Positions 52,201 through 61,870 are shown, counted from the first letter of the stretch. The stretch is DNA of 64,000 nt from Salvator merianae (GCA_003586115.2 QVOM02000090.1:11152632-11216631), one strand, 5' to 3'. The notes: generated from the sequence alone by a model not told the origin. Program-made: numbers and translations.

Positions 52201-55200
52201 CACTTGGCTTTATTGTGGATTATATCCCAGAATAGGGACCTGCTATGCACATGGTAGTGCAAACTATGAAAGGTCTTGCTCAGGGTCTACTATATTCTGC
52301 ACTAGCATGCAGATGGCAGGTCCCTACTCTGAGATATAATCTGGAATAAGTCCAAGTGCAGAAAGGCCCATTGTAATGGGTATTTCTGTTGTATCTCAGC
52401 CCCTGTCAGTTGTTTCGCCATATTCTTAGCTGCCCTGGGAGCTCAGAGAGATGCCTCTGACAGAGATACAGAGTCGCCTTTATTGAAAATATAGATTTGG
52501 AAAGCATTGATACTAAGTGGTTTAGTTATTGACACAGAAAGATACAATAGCTTAACTTTATCATCTTCTTTTTCTTTTTCTGCATTTTTTAAAAATAGGT
52601 TTCAGACAAAATACTTCCAGGGGAAGTATGGAAATTTAGACAGCTCACTGATTTCCTTTGGACCCTGTCAAACTCCAACACTGGGATTTTGTGTGGAGCG
52701 GCATGATAAAATTCAGTCCTTCAAGCCTGAAACTTACTGGGTGTTGCAAGCAAAGGTTAGCTATATCAATTATTTCTATCTCCGCATATGTCGTGCCCTG
52801 AAAATTAAGTTATCTTCCAAATTAAATAATGGGATCAGTAAAAGGAGAGTGAAAACAATTTATATAGCTATTTTACAGATGGCTTAAAACCGTGATGCTC
52901 ATTCACAGAGTAATTCTGTCCTCTGATTCTCTGGCTATCATGAGAAGTTAAGATACTGTGGCTTTTCCTACACCCAAGACTTACATCAATTGTGCTTGCC
53001 TTGGGCCACTGTGTGGGACAGGATGCTGGACTAGGTGGGCTGTGGCCTGATCCAGCAGGGCTCCTCTTATGTTCTTATGATTTTTCTCCTGCCAGGTAAG
53101 CCGTGAAAAAGACAGTTGTCTGACTTTGGACTGGGACAGAGTGAGGGTGTTCGACAGAGAAGTTGCTCAAATGTTCCTGAACATAACTAAAACAGCAAAG
53201 GAAGCAAAGGTAAGGCTATCTAAGTTATATATTTATACTGAATTCCAGACTTCAAAGCTATGAGTTTCACTATGAATCATAACTGGGAGGCCTGCCGTTC
53301 AGAGGGGCTGGATAGGAATGGTCTGATCCAGCACCGAGCGGGCGGATGGCTCCAGTCTTTCCTGATATGAATCAGCCTTTAGAGATTGCGCAAGTCAGTC
53401 TTAGAATAGTATAATAATAAATAATAAAACTATTACGGCTTCTTCCGTAATGGGTGTATGCAAATCTACACTAAAAAAGCAAGAATAGCAGTGCTTTTTC
53501 CTAGCCAGTGCAATCCATGCTACATTAACAAGTCAGACTTAATTAGTACTAGAACATTTTTTCAAAAAACTTGAAATCACTGTTCTGATAACCACCAGTG
53601 AATATGCCACATTCCAGAAAAATAGAATAGAGGGTGGAAATGGAATGAGCACATTTCTTCAAATCTGGCAACTATTAGCCTGTAACTCACTTTCTCCCTC
53701 TTAGACCTTACTAAGTGTCAGATTTAACGAGTGTCGGATTTAATAAAAGGATTTGTTCTTTTCTGGTAGGTAGAGTCTGTGAGTAAAAAGGAAAAGGCCA
53801 AGCAAAGACCTCTGGCTCTGAATACGATAGAAATGTTAAGGGTTGCCAGCGCTGCATTGGGTGAGTACGCCATACTCCGTTCTGTTTTTTCAGCTCAGAC
53901 TTGGATTTTGCAGGTGTATTTACAGGAAAGGAAACATTCCTTGAGTTGCCATCAGAACTTCATGCAGTGACAGCAAAAATGGCAGCCGTTGCAACCCCAT
54001 TGAGCAAAAGTGTCCCAGTGTCTGAATAGCTAATACTGTGGAAATAGAGAGATTCAGCAAACATAGTCATGAGAAACAATACCAGACTAGCTGGACAAAA
54101 GACCCATGTCTGGTCAGGAGGCCAACTTTCCAACTTAAGTGTTAACTGAAAAAGTCACAAACCTATAAATGTAATTGATGCAAATATTTTACTTTCAGGT
54201 ATGGGGCCGCAACATGCTATGCAAATAGCTGAAAGGTTGTATACTCAAGGTTATATTAGTTACCCTCGAACAGAAACTACCCATTATCCAGAAAACTTTG
54301 ATCTGAAGGGCTGTTTGCGGCAGCAGGCTAATAATCCTTACTGGGCCGAAACAGTAAGTATGTGAAATGAAATATTTAGAAATCGGCTTGCAGATATTCA
54401 CTTCCGCTGTTACCTATCTTAAGATCCAAAGGAGAGACTTGCCTGATACCATCATTTCTAAGGATTCTCAAATTTATGTATTTATATTTCTATCCTGCCC
54501 TGTACCTGAAGGCCTTACAGGACAGATCACCATAAAATCATTATAAAAGCAGATAAACTATGGGAATGCATGAGTCACTATCACAGTATGTTCTGCAGTT
54601 TAATGTTTTGTTTTATTCTTTTAAATTCTGTTTTTGTATATATACAGTGTATTTAAATATTATTGTGGTTTTACTGTGGCTTTTAAGGGATCGTTTATCA
54701 CTTTGGAAAGATATGAGTTGGATAAACAAATATCTGAGAAAGCAGTGTGAAAAAAGAGATTGTCCTGAAATGCTTCGAGCGTTCCTGCTCAACCAAATAC
54801 CATGTAGAGAATCTGGACTGCATGTTGTATCGTTCTTGACTATTAGACATGGAATTGTGGTTCTTTTAGAAGGTTCCAGATTGGAGTCAAAGTTCACTTT
54901 AAGTACCTCTGGTTCTCATAAGACAGTGTAGGGATGGATATATCATCCTGTAGCTCTCCCAAAGCATCAATAGATGGCGTCCACACAGTATAAACACTTA
55001 TGGTGCCAGAAATGTATTTATTTTATTTAATTATTTTTTAATACTGCCATCTCAGGGTAGTGTACAGTAAATTAAAAAAAAAAACATAGGAAAGAGAAAT
55101 AGAAGATAAAAATAGGTTTGTTTTTTTTAAAAAAAGAATAAATTAAAAAAATAGGGGTGGAAGGCTAGATACAAGGTGATACACTTATTCCCTAAAGACT

Positions 55201-58200
55201 TGGGAAAGAAGATATAATTTCACCTGTTTTTCAAATAGATCAGGTGTAGATATTTGGCAACTGTCATTAGGGATTCTGGTTCATAGTTGAGGGGGCCAAC
55301 ACAGAGAATGTCCTAGTCCTAGATGTAGTTCACCAGAACTCCCTAAGAGAAGATACGGCCATAAGGGCTTTCACTGAAAACCGTAGCTAGTGGGCAGGTC
55401 TGTATGGGAGAGGTGGTCCTTCCGGTCTTTGGGCCCAAGGTGCATAGCACTTTGCCAGGTCAATACTAAAACCTTGGCTTCAGTTCTTCGATCACTCATC
55501 CAAGAGGAACCTTATGTGACTTTCTCCTTGACATCAGTGGTACTTGATACTGCTAAAACATGGCCGGATTATGCTCCTTAAATCAAATCCAAGGTTGCTT
55601 TCTCTTTTGCCTAGGTAAAAGCGCTGCTGTCAGAAGGCATTAACAGACCAAGAAAGGGTCATGATGCTGGAGACCATCCTCCAATAACACCAATGAGAGC
55701 CGCCACAGAAGCCGAACTAGGTGACCGTGACTTCAAGCGCGTGGGACACAGTGACCATTTTTACAGGGAAAGCCCTGGGGTTGGAGGCCAATTGTCAAGA
55801 CCGCCATATTTTTGGCTAAATTCTATTGCATTTGTTTTCCTTTTTAAGCTGACGCAGTGAAGAATGGACACATGTATTTAAAATTAAGTAACAGCTGGTA
55901 TATTTCTGGTACGTTTTCAGGTGGCGATGGATGGAGGTTATACGAATACATTACGAGGCACTTCATTGCCACTGTCAGTGCTGACTGTAAATACCTCCAG
56001 ACAACCATTGCTTTCAGTATCGGCCCTGAGCATTTTACTTGTGTAGGAAAGACTCTTATTTCACCAGGTAAGGATGGAGCGAAACGATGCATGTATCTCC
56101 TTTGCAGTTCAGAGAATAGGAAGCAGTTTGTTGCTATGCTTTGCTGCTGATGCTCAACATAATATTTAAGTCTGTATCTCCCCCCTACCCGCTTGCAAGA
56201 TTGCTGCAGGGAGGTTTTAAGGCAAGGACAGGACAACAGTCTTCCATTCTTCAAGTACTGGCATCCACACCTGCATGACCTGTTCCGGGACAGGCTCTGT
56301 ACTGCTCCGAAGCCTGTGTGAGCTTCACAGTCTGCTGCAAGAGCTCCAGTAGCCAGAAACAAAAGTTCCTGGCCTTGGAGCCCCAGAGGAGCCATTTTAG
56401 GGGTGCAAACTGGTGCGCAACCAAAATGGATCCTCCTGCTAAACTGGCCCAAGGTGTGCCCTCTTCCGCACACCTACCTGTAGAGGTCTAGCAGCCGCTG
56501 GACCGCTGGTAGAACTTTTAAAAGAAGTCTACTGGTATCTTAGTCTAAGCAGCCATTTCGGGCACATAAACCAGGCTACCCTGTGTTCATTGTGGGTGCA
56601 GCATGTTAGCAGGTGGCATGGCTTTTCTCTTCTACTCCAGAGTGCAGAAGAAAGAGGCCCAGAAACAGGCTAGGCCTCACACTATTCCATTCTATAGGTA
56701 AGTGTGGAAAAGGCCTGAGTCTGCAGTGTGGACCCAGCTAGAGTCTCAAATATCATGCTACAGAGTTTTTTATTTAAACCATCAGGTAGGTTACCAAACT
56801 GTGTACCTCCTTTTCATAACTGCATAAATTTAAAGTAAGGCTTCATACCATTCCAGTCCACAGTTGGGATCGTTGACAATTATAGGCTGCTAGGATTTCA
56901 GAATGGATGAATTTGGTGTTCTCTCTGTTGCTAAAGCCAGATGAAAGTCAGCCCGTGGCCTTCAACCCGATGAGAGTTAAGAAATTTTAGACTGAGGAAT
57001 CCTGGTTTGTCCAACCTTTGTTCAGGTTTCACCGAGATCATGCCCTGGCAGAATATTCCACCAGAAGAGAGTCTTCCCAGCTGTGAACGAGGAGATTCCT
57101 TTGCCATCAGTGAAGTAAAACTGCTGGAAAAGCAAACCAATCCCCCTGATTATTTAACTGAATCGGAGCTCATCACGTTGATGGAGAAACATGGGATCGG
57201 TATGGCTAGTGATAATACTCACAAGCTTTAAAGAGTTTATGTGAAGATTGTATAATTGGCTAATATTTGGGAAACAGTAGTGCTAAAGTGTTTTTGTTCC
57301 TAGGTACGGATGCCAGCATTCCTGTTCACATCAACAACGTCTGTCAGCGGAACTACGTCACTGTGGAGAGCGGCCGAAGATTAAAACCAACAAACCTCGG
57401 CATTGTTTTGGTCCACGGCTACTATAAAATCGGCAAGTGTATTTCTACTTTCCAGGGGTAGATGGCTTTGGAGATCCTCAGGCTGTTTACGCAACTTTCC
57501 TTGCTTGGAGTGGTTTAGCTAGTTCTGCTCCAGTCTGTTCCGGACTGAGCATGTCAGATGGCATATGCGTCGTGAAAGTGGGAATGCTGTCTGCTCTGGG
57601 CCAACATCAGGAACGCTGCAGAGACCATGATGATGCCTTGGTTTTTGCCATGTCCAAAACACCTCCCGTTCTCCTTGTTTTGGACCGGTTGCAGAAATAG
57701 TGGCCCTTTCTGCGCTTGGCCTTATTGTGGATTATATCCCAGAATAGGGACCTGCTATCTACATGCTAGTGTAAACTATGAAAGGTCTTGCCCAGGGCCT
57801 ACCATAGTCTGCACTAGCATGCAGATGGCAGGTCCCTATTCTGAGATATAATCTGGAATAAGTCCAGAAAGGGCCAGTGACGCCTGAACCAGAGCAGACA
57901 GCATTAGTACGGTTGTAGATAGCTAATCCAGAATAGGGAGCATTTGGGACAATTCCGTCCAGACTAGCACTAGTCTCAAGCAGACGAAGTATACCAGTGG
58001 TCAACTTGTTCCGGGATAACAGACAATTATGGAAACGGCCGCAGCTTCTGTAGGGACAGGAATCTACCTAGAGGTAAAGACTACTGTAAAATAAAGGCCT
58101 TAATATGCAACTAATATTAGTTATTGTTGGCTGTGAATTCCTTTTACAGAAATGTAGCTGAGCACAGGCACAAATATGGGTAAATGGAATTTGACTTGAC

Positions 58201-61200
58201 TTTGAACGTAGTTCTGCTGGCATATCGTGGATGTTTAAATAAACAGAAACAATGCAAAGGAACAAGGGCTCTTGTGACATAACTTCAGTCGATGCTTTTA
58301 GGCCTTGCAGTAGAGAAGTTCCTGGTGGATTACACTGATGGGTCCTCATTTTTACACAGAGGAACTTACCTTTGATTTTACTTCTTAGATGCCGAGCTGG
58401 TACTTCCTACAATACGCAGCGCCGTGGAGAAACAACTCAACTTAATTGCTCAGGGCAAGGCAAATTTCCACCAGGTCTTGGAGCACACCCTGGATATCTT
58501 CAAAAGGAAATTTCATTACTTTGTAGATTCGATTGCTGGTAAGTTTTTTCCCCCACATTTGATTCCCCTCCCATCTATTGTATTCTCACGACAACTCGGG
58601 TTGTGAAAAAGGAATGTCGTTCCGGTGGATAATGCCGGTGTTTCCGTTATTTGATTTTGGCAGGTATGGATGAACTGATGGAGGTGTCTTTTTCACCGCT
58701 TGCTGCCACAGGCAAACCTCTCTCCCGCTGTGGAAAATGCCATCGCTTTATGAAGTATATCCAGGTAGAGAGAACCTGGAGTTCAAGATCATTTTAATTT
58801 TTTAATTTATATTTATTTAAGGATTTATATCCGGCTCTTTGCTCGAAGGACCCAGGACAGATCACAACGATCAAAATATAAAATATATAAAACACGCCCC
58901 AAAGCATACTTAAAATATTGCCCAATGGATTAAAAGCTGTTGTTTTGCAATTGACTGAAAGTGTTCATACCTGTCTGTCTGTTTAGAAGGATGCTTAAGT
59001 GCTCAGTCGATCTAGCAACAGGTTAAGAACAGGGGCAGTAGCCACACCTACGTTTCAACCCATCTTCAGTCCACCAATGAGACGACAGATCAGCAGAATG
59101 ACTAGATGTTTTCTTTCCACTTTTATCTAAGTCCCAAATCAGGTGGCTCGTAGGCTAGCATTGGCACACCAAGGAAAAACACATTCCCCCATGGCCAGCA
59201 ATCGCCTGGCCCACACCCGCAATCATCTGCCCTTAAAGCTATGACTTGCCACTGCCCCAAATGTATTTTCTGGGTTGAATAATACAGAACAAGTACAGCT
59301 CAATCACTTTATTGGTGTCTTCTCTCACTCTGGAGGTGGATTGACGGTGGATTAAAACTCAGGTGGAGCGGTACCTGAACAATAAAAAATATTATGTTGA
59401 AAAATGAATGTAGAGGCTCATATGAACAAAAAACCGCAGACATCGGAAGAACTGCTAAATAATTTCAACTTGGCTTAGCTAAAGGCTTGCTGAAAGGGGA
59501 CGTCTTTGCAAAGTGACGCAAGAACTTTGTGGAAACGATGAGTTGTCCCTATAGGTAGCCATTCCCTCTGTATAAGCACAATCTATTCCTCATCCTTTTA
59601 GACGTTCAGTAATTCTGAGAAGCCGGTAGGGTTCTTGAGTGTTTTTCCCATCTTCCTTCTAGGCCAAGCCAAGCCGTCTGCACTGCTCCCACTGCGATGA
59701 GACCTACAGCCTCCCCCAGAACGGCACCATCAAACTGTACAAAGAGTTGCGATGCCCACTGGATGACTCTGAACTGGTCCTCTGGTCCTCTGGCTCTCGG
59801 GGAAAGAGCTACCCGCTCTGCCCTTACTGCTACAACCATCCGCCTTTCCGGGACATGAAAAAGGGTGAGGCTCCTTTAAATGAAACGCTGTATTGGCAAA
59901 GTCACTTGCTACGCTCTTTTACCGTTATTTCAAAAGCAAGACCTATGATTGCGTGTTTCCTTCTGGCAACTTAGGACAGTATTCTTGAAGAGCACCTTCT
60001 ATTCAAGTCATGGAGTGGGGATGCTAACATACAAAGCCCTAAACAGCTTGGGCCCCGGTTATCTGAAGAGGCACCTTCTGCCATGTAGACCTGCCTGGTT
60101 ATTGAGATCTCGAGGAGAGGGCCTTCTTGTAGTTCCTCCTCTCTCAGAGGTTCCAGGAGCAGGGACACACAAGAGGGCCTTTTCTGTGGTGGCCCCCAGA
60201 CTCTGAAACAGCCTCGCTCTGGAGGCTTGCCAGGGACCTGTATTATATGAATTTTGACATCTGGGTAAAACATATCTCTTCACCCAGGCCTTTGGTGTTT
60301 AGTATTCTCTGGGTGTTTTCCTGTCAGGGAGGGAGGGTAAGAGAAAAGGAGGATTATATTCTATTTTTTTTATTATTGTGACCCACCCAGGGATAGGGAT
60401 GTGCACAAGTGAAATGCACGTTTTTGATTCGCTGTCGAAGGGAAAACCCGTATTTTCCACAAGATCAAAAAAAGCAGTTTTTCACATTCAATTTCATGAT
60501 TTTCACCGTGTTTTCCCCATTGAAAATGCCCTTTTCATGGGTTAAAACACAGCAAAAACACAAATATCCAATAGAATATTTTGCTTTCGCAAGGGGAGAG
60601 ACTGGTTCCTTTCAATCGAACTCTGAAAATGTGAAGAACCGCATTTTCGGCTCAATTATCCACAAATGCGAAATATTCGGTTGAATTTGCGTACACGAAT
60701 CGAGTTTTGCACATCTCTACCCCGAGATCTTCCGGTGAAGAGCAGCATATAGATTCTTAAATAACTAAATAAATAACGATCTCGGTATGTGCCTCCCTGC
60801 TCCTTTTAATTCAGGCATGGGCTGTAACGAATGCACCCACCCCACGTGCCAGCATTCCCTGAACATGCTTGGGATCGGGCAGTGCGTGGAGTGTGAGAAC
60901 GGCGTGCTGGTCCTCGACCCGACCTCAGGCCCCAAGTGGAAGATGGCGTGCAACAAATGCAACGTGGTCGTCCACTTCTTTGAAAACGCCCACAAGGTGC
61001 GCGTGTCGGCGGAGACCTGCGAGTCGTGCGACGCGGCGCTGGTGGACGTAGATTTCAATAAAGCCAAGTCCCCGCTGCCGAGCAACGAGACGCAGCATGC
61101 GGGCTGCGTGTTCTGTGACCCCGTCTTCCAGGACCTCGTTGAACTGAAGCACGCGGCCATGAAGCACCCCATGCACCGAGGCGGACAGGGACGGAGGCAG

Positions 61201-61296
61201 GGCCGAGGGAGAGGAAAAGGCAGGCGACCCGGGGGAAGGCCGAATCAGAAGAAACCGAAAGACAAAATGGCCGCCCTTGCGGCCTACTTCGTGTAA
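49151..61296 (+). CDS. TOP3B: DNA topoisomerase III beta, complete coding region in 17 exons
   Basis: Type IA topoisomerase that passes single strands of DNA and RNA through a transient 5'-phosphotyrosyl break; in animals it works with TDRD3 and FMRP on mRNA and on R-loops (established knowledge). Seventeen exons joined at splice consensus give 862 aa, the same length I recall for the human protein, with near-continuous similarity. Visible parts: toprim start VAEKPS (E9, K10), toprim acidic pair in WLDCDKEGE (D117, D119), catalytic Tyr336 in GYISYPRTE, a C4 zinc site (C624, C627, C643, C646), several further CxxC pairs in residues 706-820, and an Arg/Gly-rich tail ending [10 protein letters not shown]. 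No frameshift or internal stop, so it should be functional. The start is set by the conserved N-terminus. All exon borders are GT-AG except the intron after 57432 (GC-AG). PPM1F follows on the same strand. Confidence 0.98.
49398..49580. mobile_element. GCCTGTTCACACTT family relative in TOP3B intron 2
   Basis: GGGGCCTGTTCACACTTATTC starts the element; paired CACTAGGGAGTGATCGGG / CTCACTAGTGAG arms follow. Right end not found. Confidence 0.55.
49776..49907 (+). CDS. TOP3B: TOP3B coding exon 2
   Basis: Acceptor TCTTAG, donor ATAG|GTATAG; phase 1 at both ends. Encodes residues 24-67 plus one base, including HEYTGTF and the conserved [11 protein letters not shown] stretch of the toprim domain. Confidence 0.96.
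50029..50135 (+). CDS. TOP3B: TOP3B coding exon 3
   Basis: Acceptor CGCCTCAG, donor CAG|GTACTT; ends in phase 0. Completes Gly68 and runs to residue 103, with the conserved [10 protein letters not shown] and a Lys/Glu-rich patch. Confidence 0.96.
50873..50947 (+). CDS. TOP3B: TOP3B coding exon 4, toprim metal site
   Basis: A 75-nt exon, phase 0 at both ends, residues 104-128. It carries [10 protein letters not shown], the DxD metal-binding motif of the toprim fold (D117, D119). Acceptor TTTTAG, donor GAG|GTATAA. Confidence 0.96.
51145..51220 (-). mobile_element. LINE 3' tail fragment in TOP3B intron (reverse)
   Basis: ACATAAAAGGAGCCCTGCTG, GATCAGGCCGCAGCTCATC and TAGTCCAGCATCCTGTCTCG match the reverse of the tail at 53.0 kb. 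Confidence 0.8.
51539..51735 (+). CDS. TOP3B: TOP3B coding exon 5
   Basis: Residues 129-193 plus two bases of Arg194. Contains the conserved FSSITDTDI and [20 protein letters not shown] stretches. The segment near residues 139-145 is the most changed part of this exon against my memory of the human protein, without a length change. Donor ACAAG|GTATAC. Confidence 0.96.
52190..52369. mobile_element. Fold-back MITE in TOP3B intron, copy A
   Basis: About 180 bp, almost all two inverted arms of about 80 bp: left GGCCCTTTCTGCACTTGG with GATTATATCCCAGAATAGGG, right the reverse with CTGAGATATAATC and CCAAGTGCAGAAAGGCCC. ATT flanks both sides, an apparent 3-bp target duplication. Confidence 0.82.
52599..52755 (+). 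CDS. TOP3B: TOP3B coding exon 6
   Basis: Completes Arg194 and runs to residue 246, including [19 protein letters not shown], a strongly conserved type IA core motif. Phase 0 at the end; donor AAAG|GTTAGC. Confidence 0.97.
53000..53079 (+). mobile_element. LINE 3' tail abutting a TOP3B splice acceptor
   Basis: GGCCACTGTGTGGGACAGG, ATGCTGGACTAGGTGGGCTG and GGCCTGATCCAGCAGGGCTC end in CTCTTATGTTCTTATG at about 53079. The next 16 nt are the pyrimidine tract and CAG before exon 7. Confidence 0.85.
53096..53209 (+). CDS. TOP3B: TOP3B coding exon 7
   Basis: A 114-nt exon, residues 247-284, phase 0 at both ends, with the conserved [17 protein letters not shown] 3' tail ends about 16 nt upstream of the exon, so little more than the pyrimidine tract and CAG separate them. 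Confidence 0.95.
53770..53860 (+). CDS. TOP3B: TOP3B coding exon 8
   Basis: Residues 285-314 plus one base. Lysine-rich start, then [15 protein letters not shown], conserved in topoisomerase III. Acceptor TGGTAG, donor TTGG|GTGAGT. Confidence 0.95.
54199..54353 (+). CDS. TOP3B: TOP3B coding exon 9, active-site tyrosine
   Basis: Residues 315-366. Contains [10 protein letters not shown]; the Tyr at 336 is the nucleophile that makes the covalent nucleic acid link in type IA enzymes. The preceding [14 protein letters not shown] helix is also conserved. Acceptor TTTCAG, donor ACA|GTAAGT, phase 0 end. Confidence 0.98.
54475..54560 (-). mobile_element. LINE 3' end fragment (reverse) in TOP3B intron
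   Basis: ATTTCTATCCTGCCCTGTACC, CTTACAGGACAGATCACC and ATTATAAAAGCAGATAAA parallel 63310-63390 closely. Confidence 0.65.
55015..55090 (-). mobile_element. LINE 3' end fragment (reverse) in TOP3B intron
   Basis: TTTATTTAATT...ACTGCCATCTCAGGGTAGTG followed by an A-run; a reversed CR1/L2-type terminus. Confidence 0.45.
55615..55720 (+). CDS. TOP3B: TOP3B coding exon 10
   Basis: Residues 367-401 plus one base, with the conserved [14 protein letters not shown] core motif. Acceptor GCCTAG, donor CTAG|GTGACC. Confidence 0.96.
55921..56067 (+). CDS. TOP3B: TOP3B coding exon 11
   Basis: Residues 402-450 plus one base, with [16 protein letters not shown]. Acceptor TTTTCAG, donor CCAG|GTAAGG. Confidence 0.96.
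57026..57199 (+). CDS. TOP3B: TOP3B coding exon 12
   Basis: Residues 451-508 plus one base, with the conserved [25 protein letters not shown] region (type IA core). Acceptor TTCAG, donor ATCG|GTATGG. Confidence 0.96.
57304..57432 (+). CDS. TOP3B: TOP3B coding exon 13, followed by a GC donor
   Basis: Residues 509-551 plus one base, with [11 protein letters not shown] and the Arg-rich [16 protein letters not shown]. Conservation places the border after AAA ATC G at 57432, where the intron begins GCAAGT instead of GT. Continuing in phase 1 to exon 14 restores the conserved KIDAELVLP. Confidence 0.94.
57702..57875. mobile_element. Fold-back MITE in TOP3B intron, copy B
   Basis: Close match to copy A in the same orientation: GGCCCTTTCTGCGCTTGG, GATTATATCCCAGAATAGGG, CTGAGATATAATC, but the right end has lost about 6 nt (AAGTCCAGAAAGGGCC). 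AGT flanks both sides. Confidence 0.82.
58389..58538 (+). CDS. TOP3B: TOP3B coding exon 14
   Basis: Residues 552-601 plus one base, with [20 protein letters not shown] and the core-closing [11 protein letters not shown]. Acceptor CTTAG, donor CTG|GTAAGT. Confidence 0.96.
58664..58764 (+). CDS. TOP3B: TOP3B coding exon 15, first half of zinc site
   Basis: Residues 602-635. Contains [14 protein letters not shown] with C624 and C627, the first two ligands of a C4 zinc site finished in the next exon. Donor CAG|GTAGAG, phase 0. Confidence 0.96.
58800..58920 (-). mobile_element. LINE 3' end fragment (reverse) in TOP3B intron
   Basis: TTTATTTAAGGATTTATATCC, ACCCAGGACAGATCACAACG and AAATATATAAAACACG are the reversed terminus of a CR1/L2-type LINE. 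Confidence 0.55.
59663..59864 (+). CDS. TOP3B: TOP3B coding exon 16, zinc-binding segment
   Basis: Residues 636-702 plus one base. HCSHC supplies C643 and C646; a further pair lies in [11 protein letters not shown]. Acceptor CTTCTAG, donor AAGG|GTGAGG. Confidence 0.97.
60000..60395 (+). mobile_element. L2/CR1-type LINE 3' region in the last TOP3B intron
   Basis: TACAAAGCCCTAAACAGCTTGG is the standard start of this LINE region, followed by GAGGGCCTTCTTGTAG and CCCAGACTCTGAAACAGCC. The terminal GTGACCCACCCAGGGAT is split by a MITE, with GAAGAGCAGCATATAGATT continuing after it at about 60736. Confidence 0.8.
60396..60719. mobile_element. Inverted-repeat MITE, GAGATGTGCACGAAC family, copy 3
   Basis: Left GGGATGTGCACAAGTG, right TTTTGCACATCTC, nested inside the LINE at 60000-60780. 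ACCCAGGGAT and ACCCCGAGAT on the two sides look like a diverged target duplication. Confidence 0.75.
60815..61296 (+). CDS. TOP3B: TOP3B last coding exon, zinc pairs and RGG tail
   Basis: Residues 703-862 and the TAA stop at 61294-61296. Four further Cys pairs (CNEC, CVEC, CNKC, CESC and CVFC type) are followed by an Arg/Gly/Lys-rich tail, the region reported in vertebrates to bind mRNA and to aid the TDRD3/FMRP link. The exon is much richer in G/C, mostly at third positions, than the earlier exons. Confidence 0.97.
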
Positions 61297-61322
61297 CGAC
61301 CCTCTGGCCGTCCTCGTTAAAT

Positions 61323-61328
61323 AATAAA
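61323..61328 (+). terminator. TOP3B: TOP3B poly(A) signal AATAAA
   Basis: AATAAA starts 27 nt after the stop codon, with a U/GU-rich stretch (TTTGTTTTGT) just downstream. This predicts a 3' UTR of only about 45-50 nt. Other AATAAA-like strings follow in the A/T-rich tract after 61370 and could serve longer forms. Confidence 0.75.
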
Positions 61329-61719
61329 ATTCAGTTCTTTATTTGTTTTGTATCATCCTCTTTATTTTTTAATTATTATTATTATCTTTATTTTTGACAG
61401 ATTTATTGTCCAATAAATTATTCCTTACATACATTATACAGTAAGATTACCTTAGCTTATTTCCAGTATGCATAATTCATTATAATCCATTTCTTTTCAT
61501 CATGGAGATTGCATTCATTATACCTTGTATTGCTGGGTTCCCCACTGTTTAGTATCATCTTGCTAGCCTCTTGAAATGTGAACAGTGTTAAGGTTTTTTT
61601 TTAATTTTATTTTTTAAGGGAAAAAAATTACAGAACAGTAATAATTGTTACATGCATAAACAGTTTAATTCACTTTCTGTCAAAGCTTTTAAAATTTTAA
61701 TTTTCAGTGTTCAGTAAAA

Positions 61720-61870
61720 CGGGGCCTTTTTCCGGATTATATCCCAGAATAGGGACCTGCCGTCCGCATGCTGGTGCAGACTACAGCAGGACCTGCCCGG
61801 AGCATGCTGTAACCTGCACTAGCATGCACACAGCAGTCACACCTGAGTTTTAATCCAGCTTCAGTCCGCT
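61720..61870. mobile_element. Relative of the fold-back MITE downstream of TOP3B
   Basis: GGGGCCTTTTTCCGGATTATATCCCAG, AATAGGGACCTGCCG and ACTAGCATGCACACAGCAG match copies A and B; the right half differs (GTTTTAATCCAGCTTCAG). Confidence 0.6.

Noticed and set aside
55844..56473. A 209-codon minus-strand frame
   Set aside because: Antisense to TOP3B exon 11, which is firmly identified on the + strand.
57437..57440. GT donor six bases after the TOP3B exon 13 border
   Set aside because: It keeps the frame but breaks the conserved KIDAELVLP; kept only as a possible alternative form.
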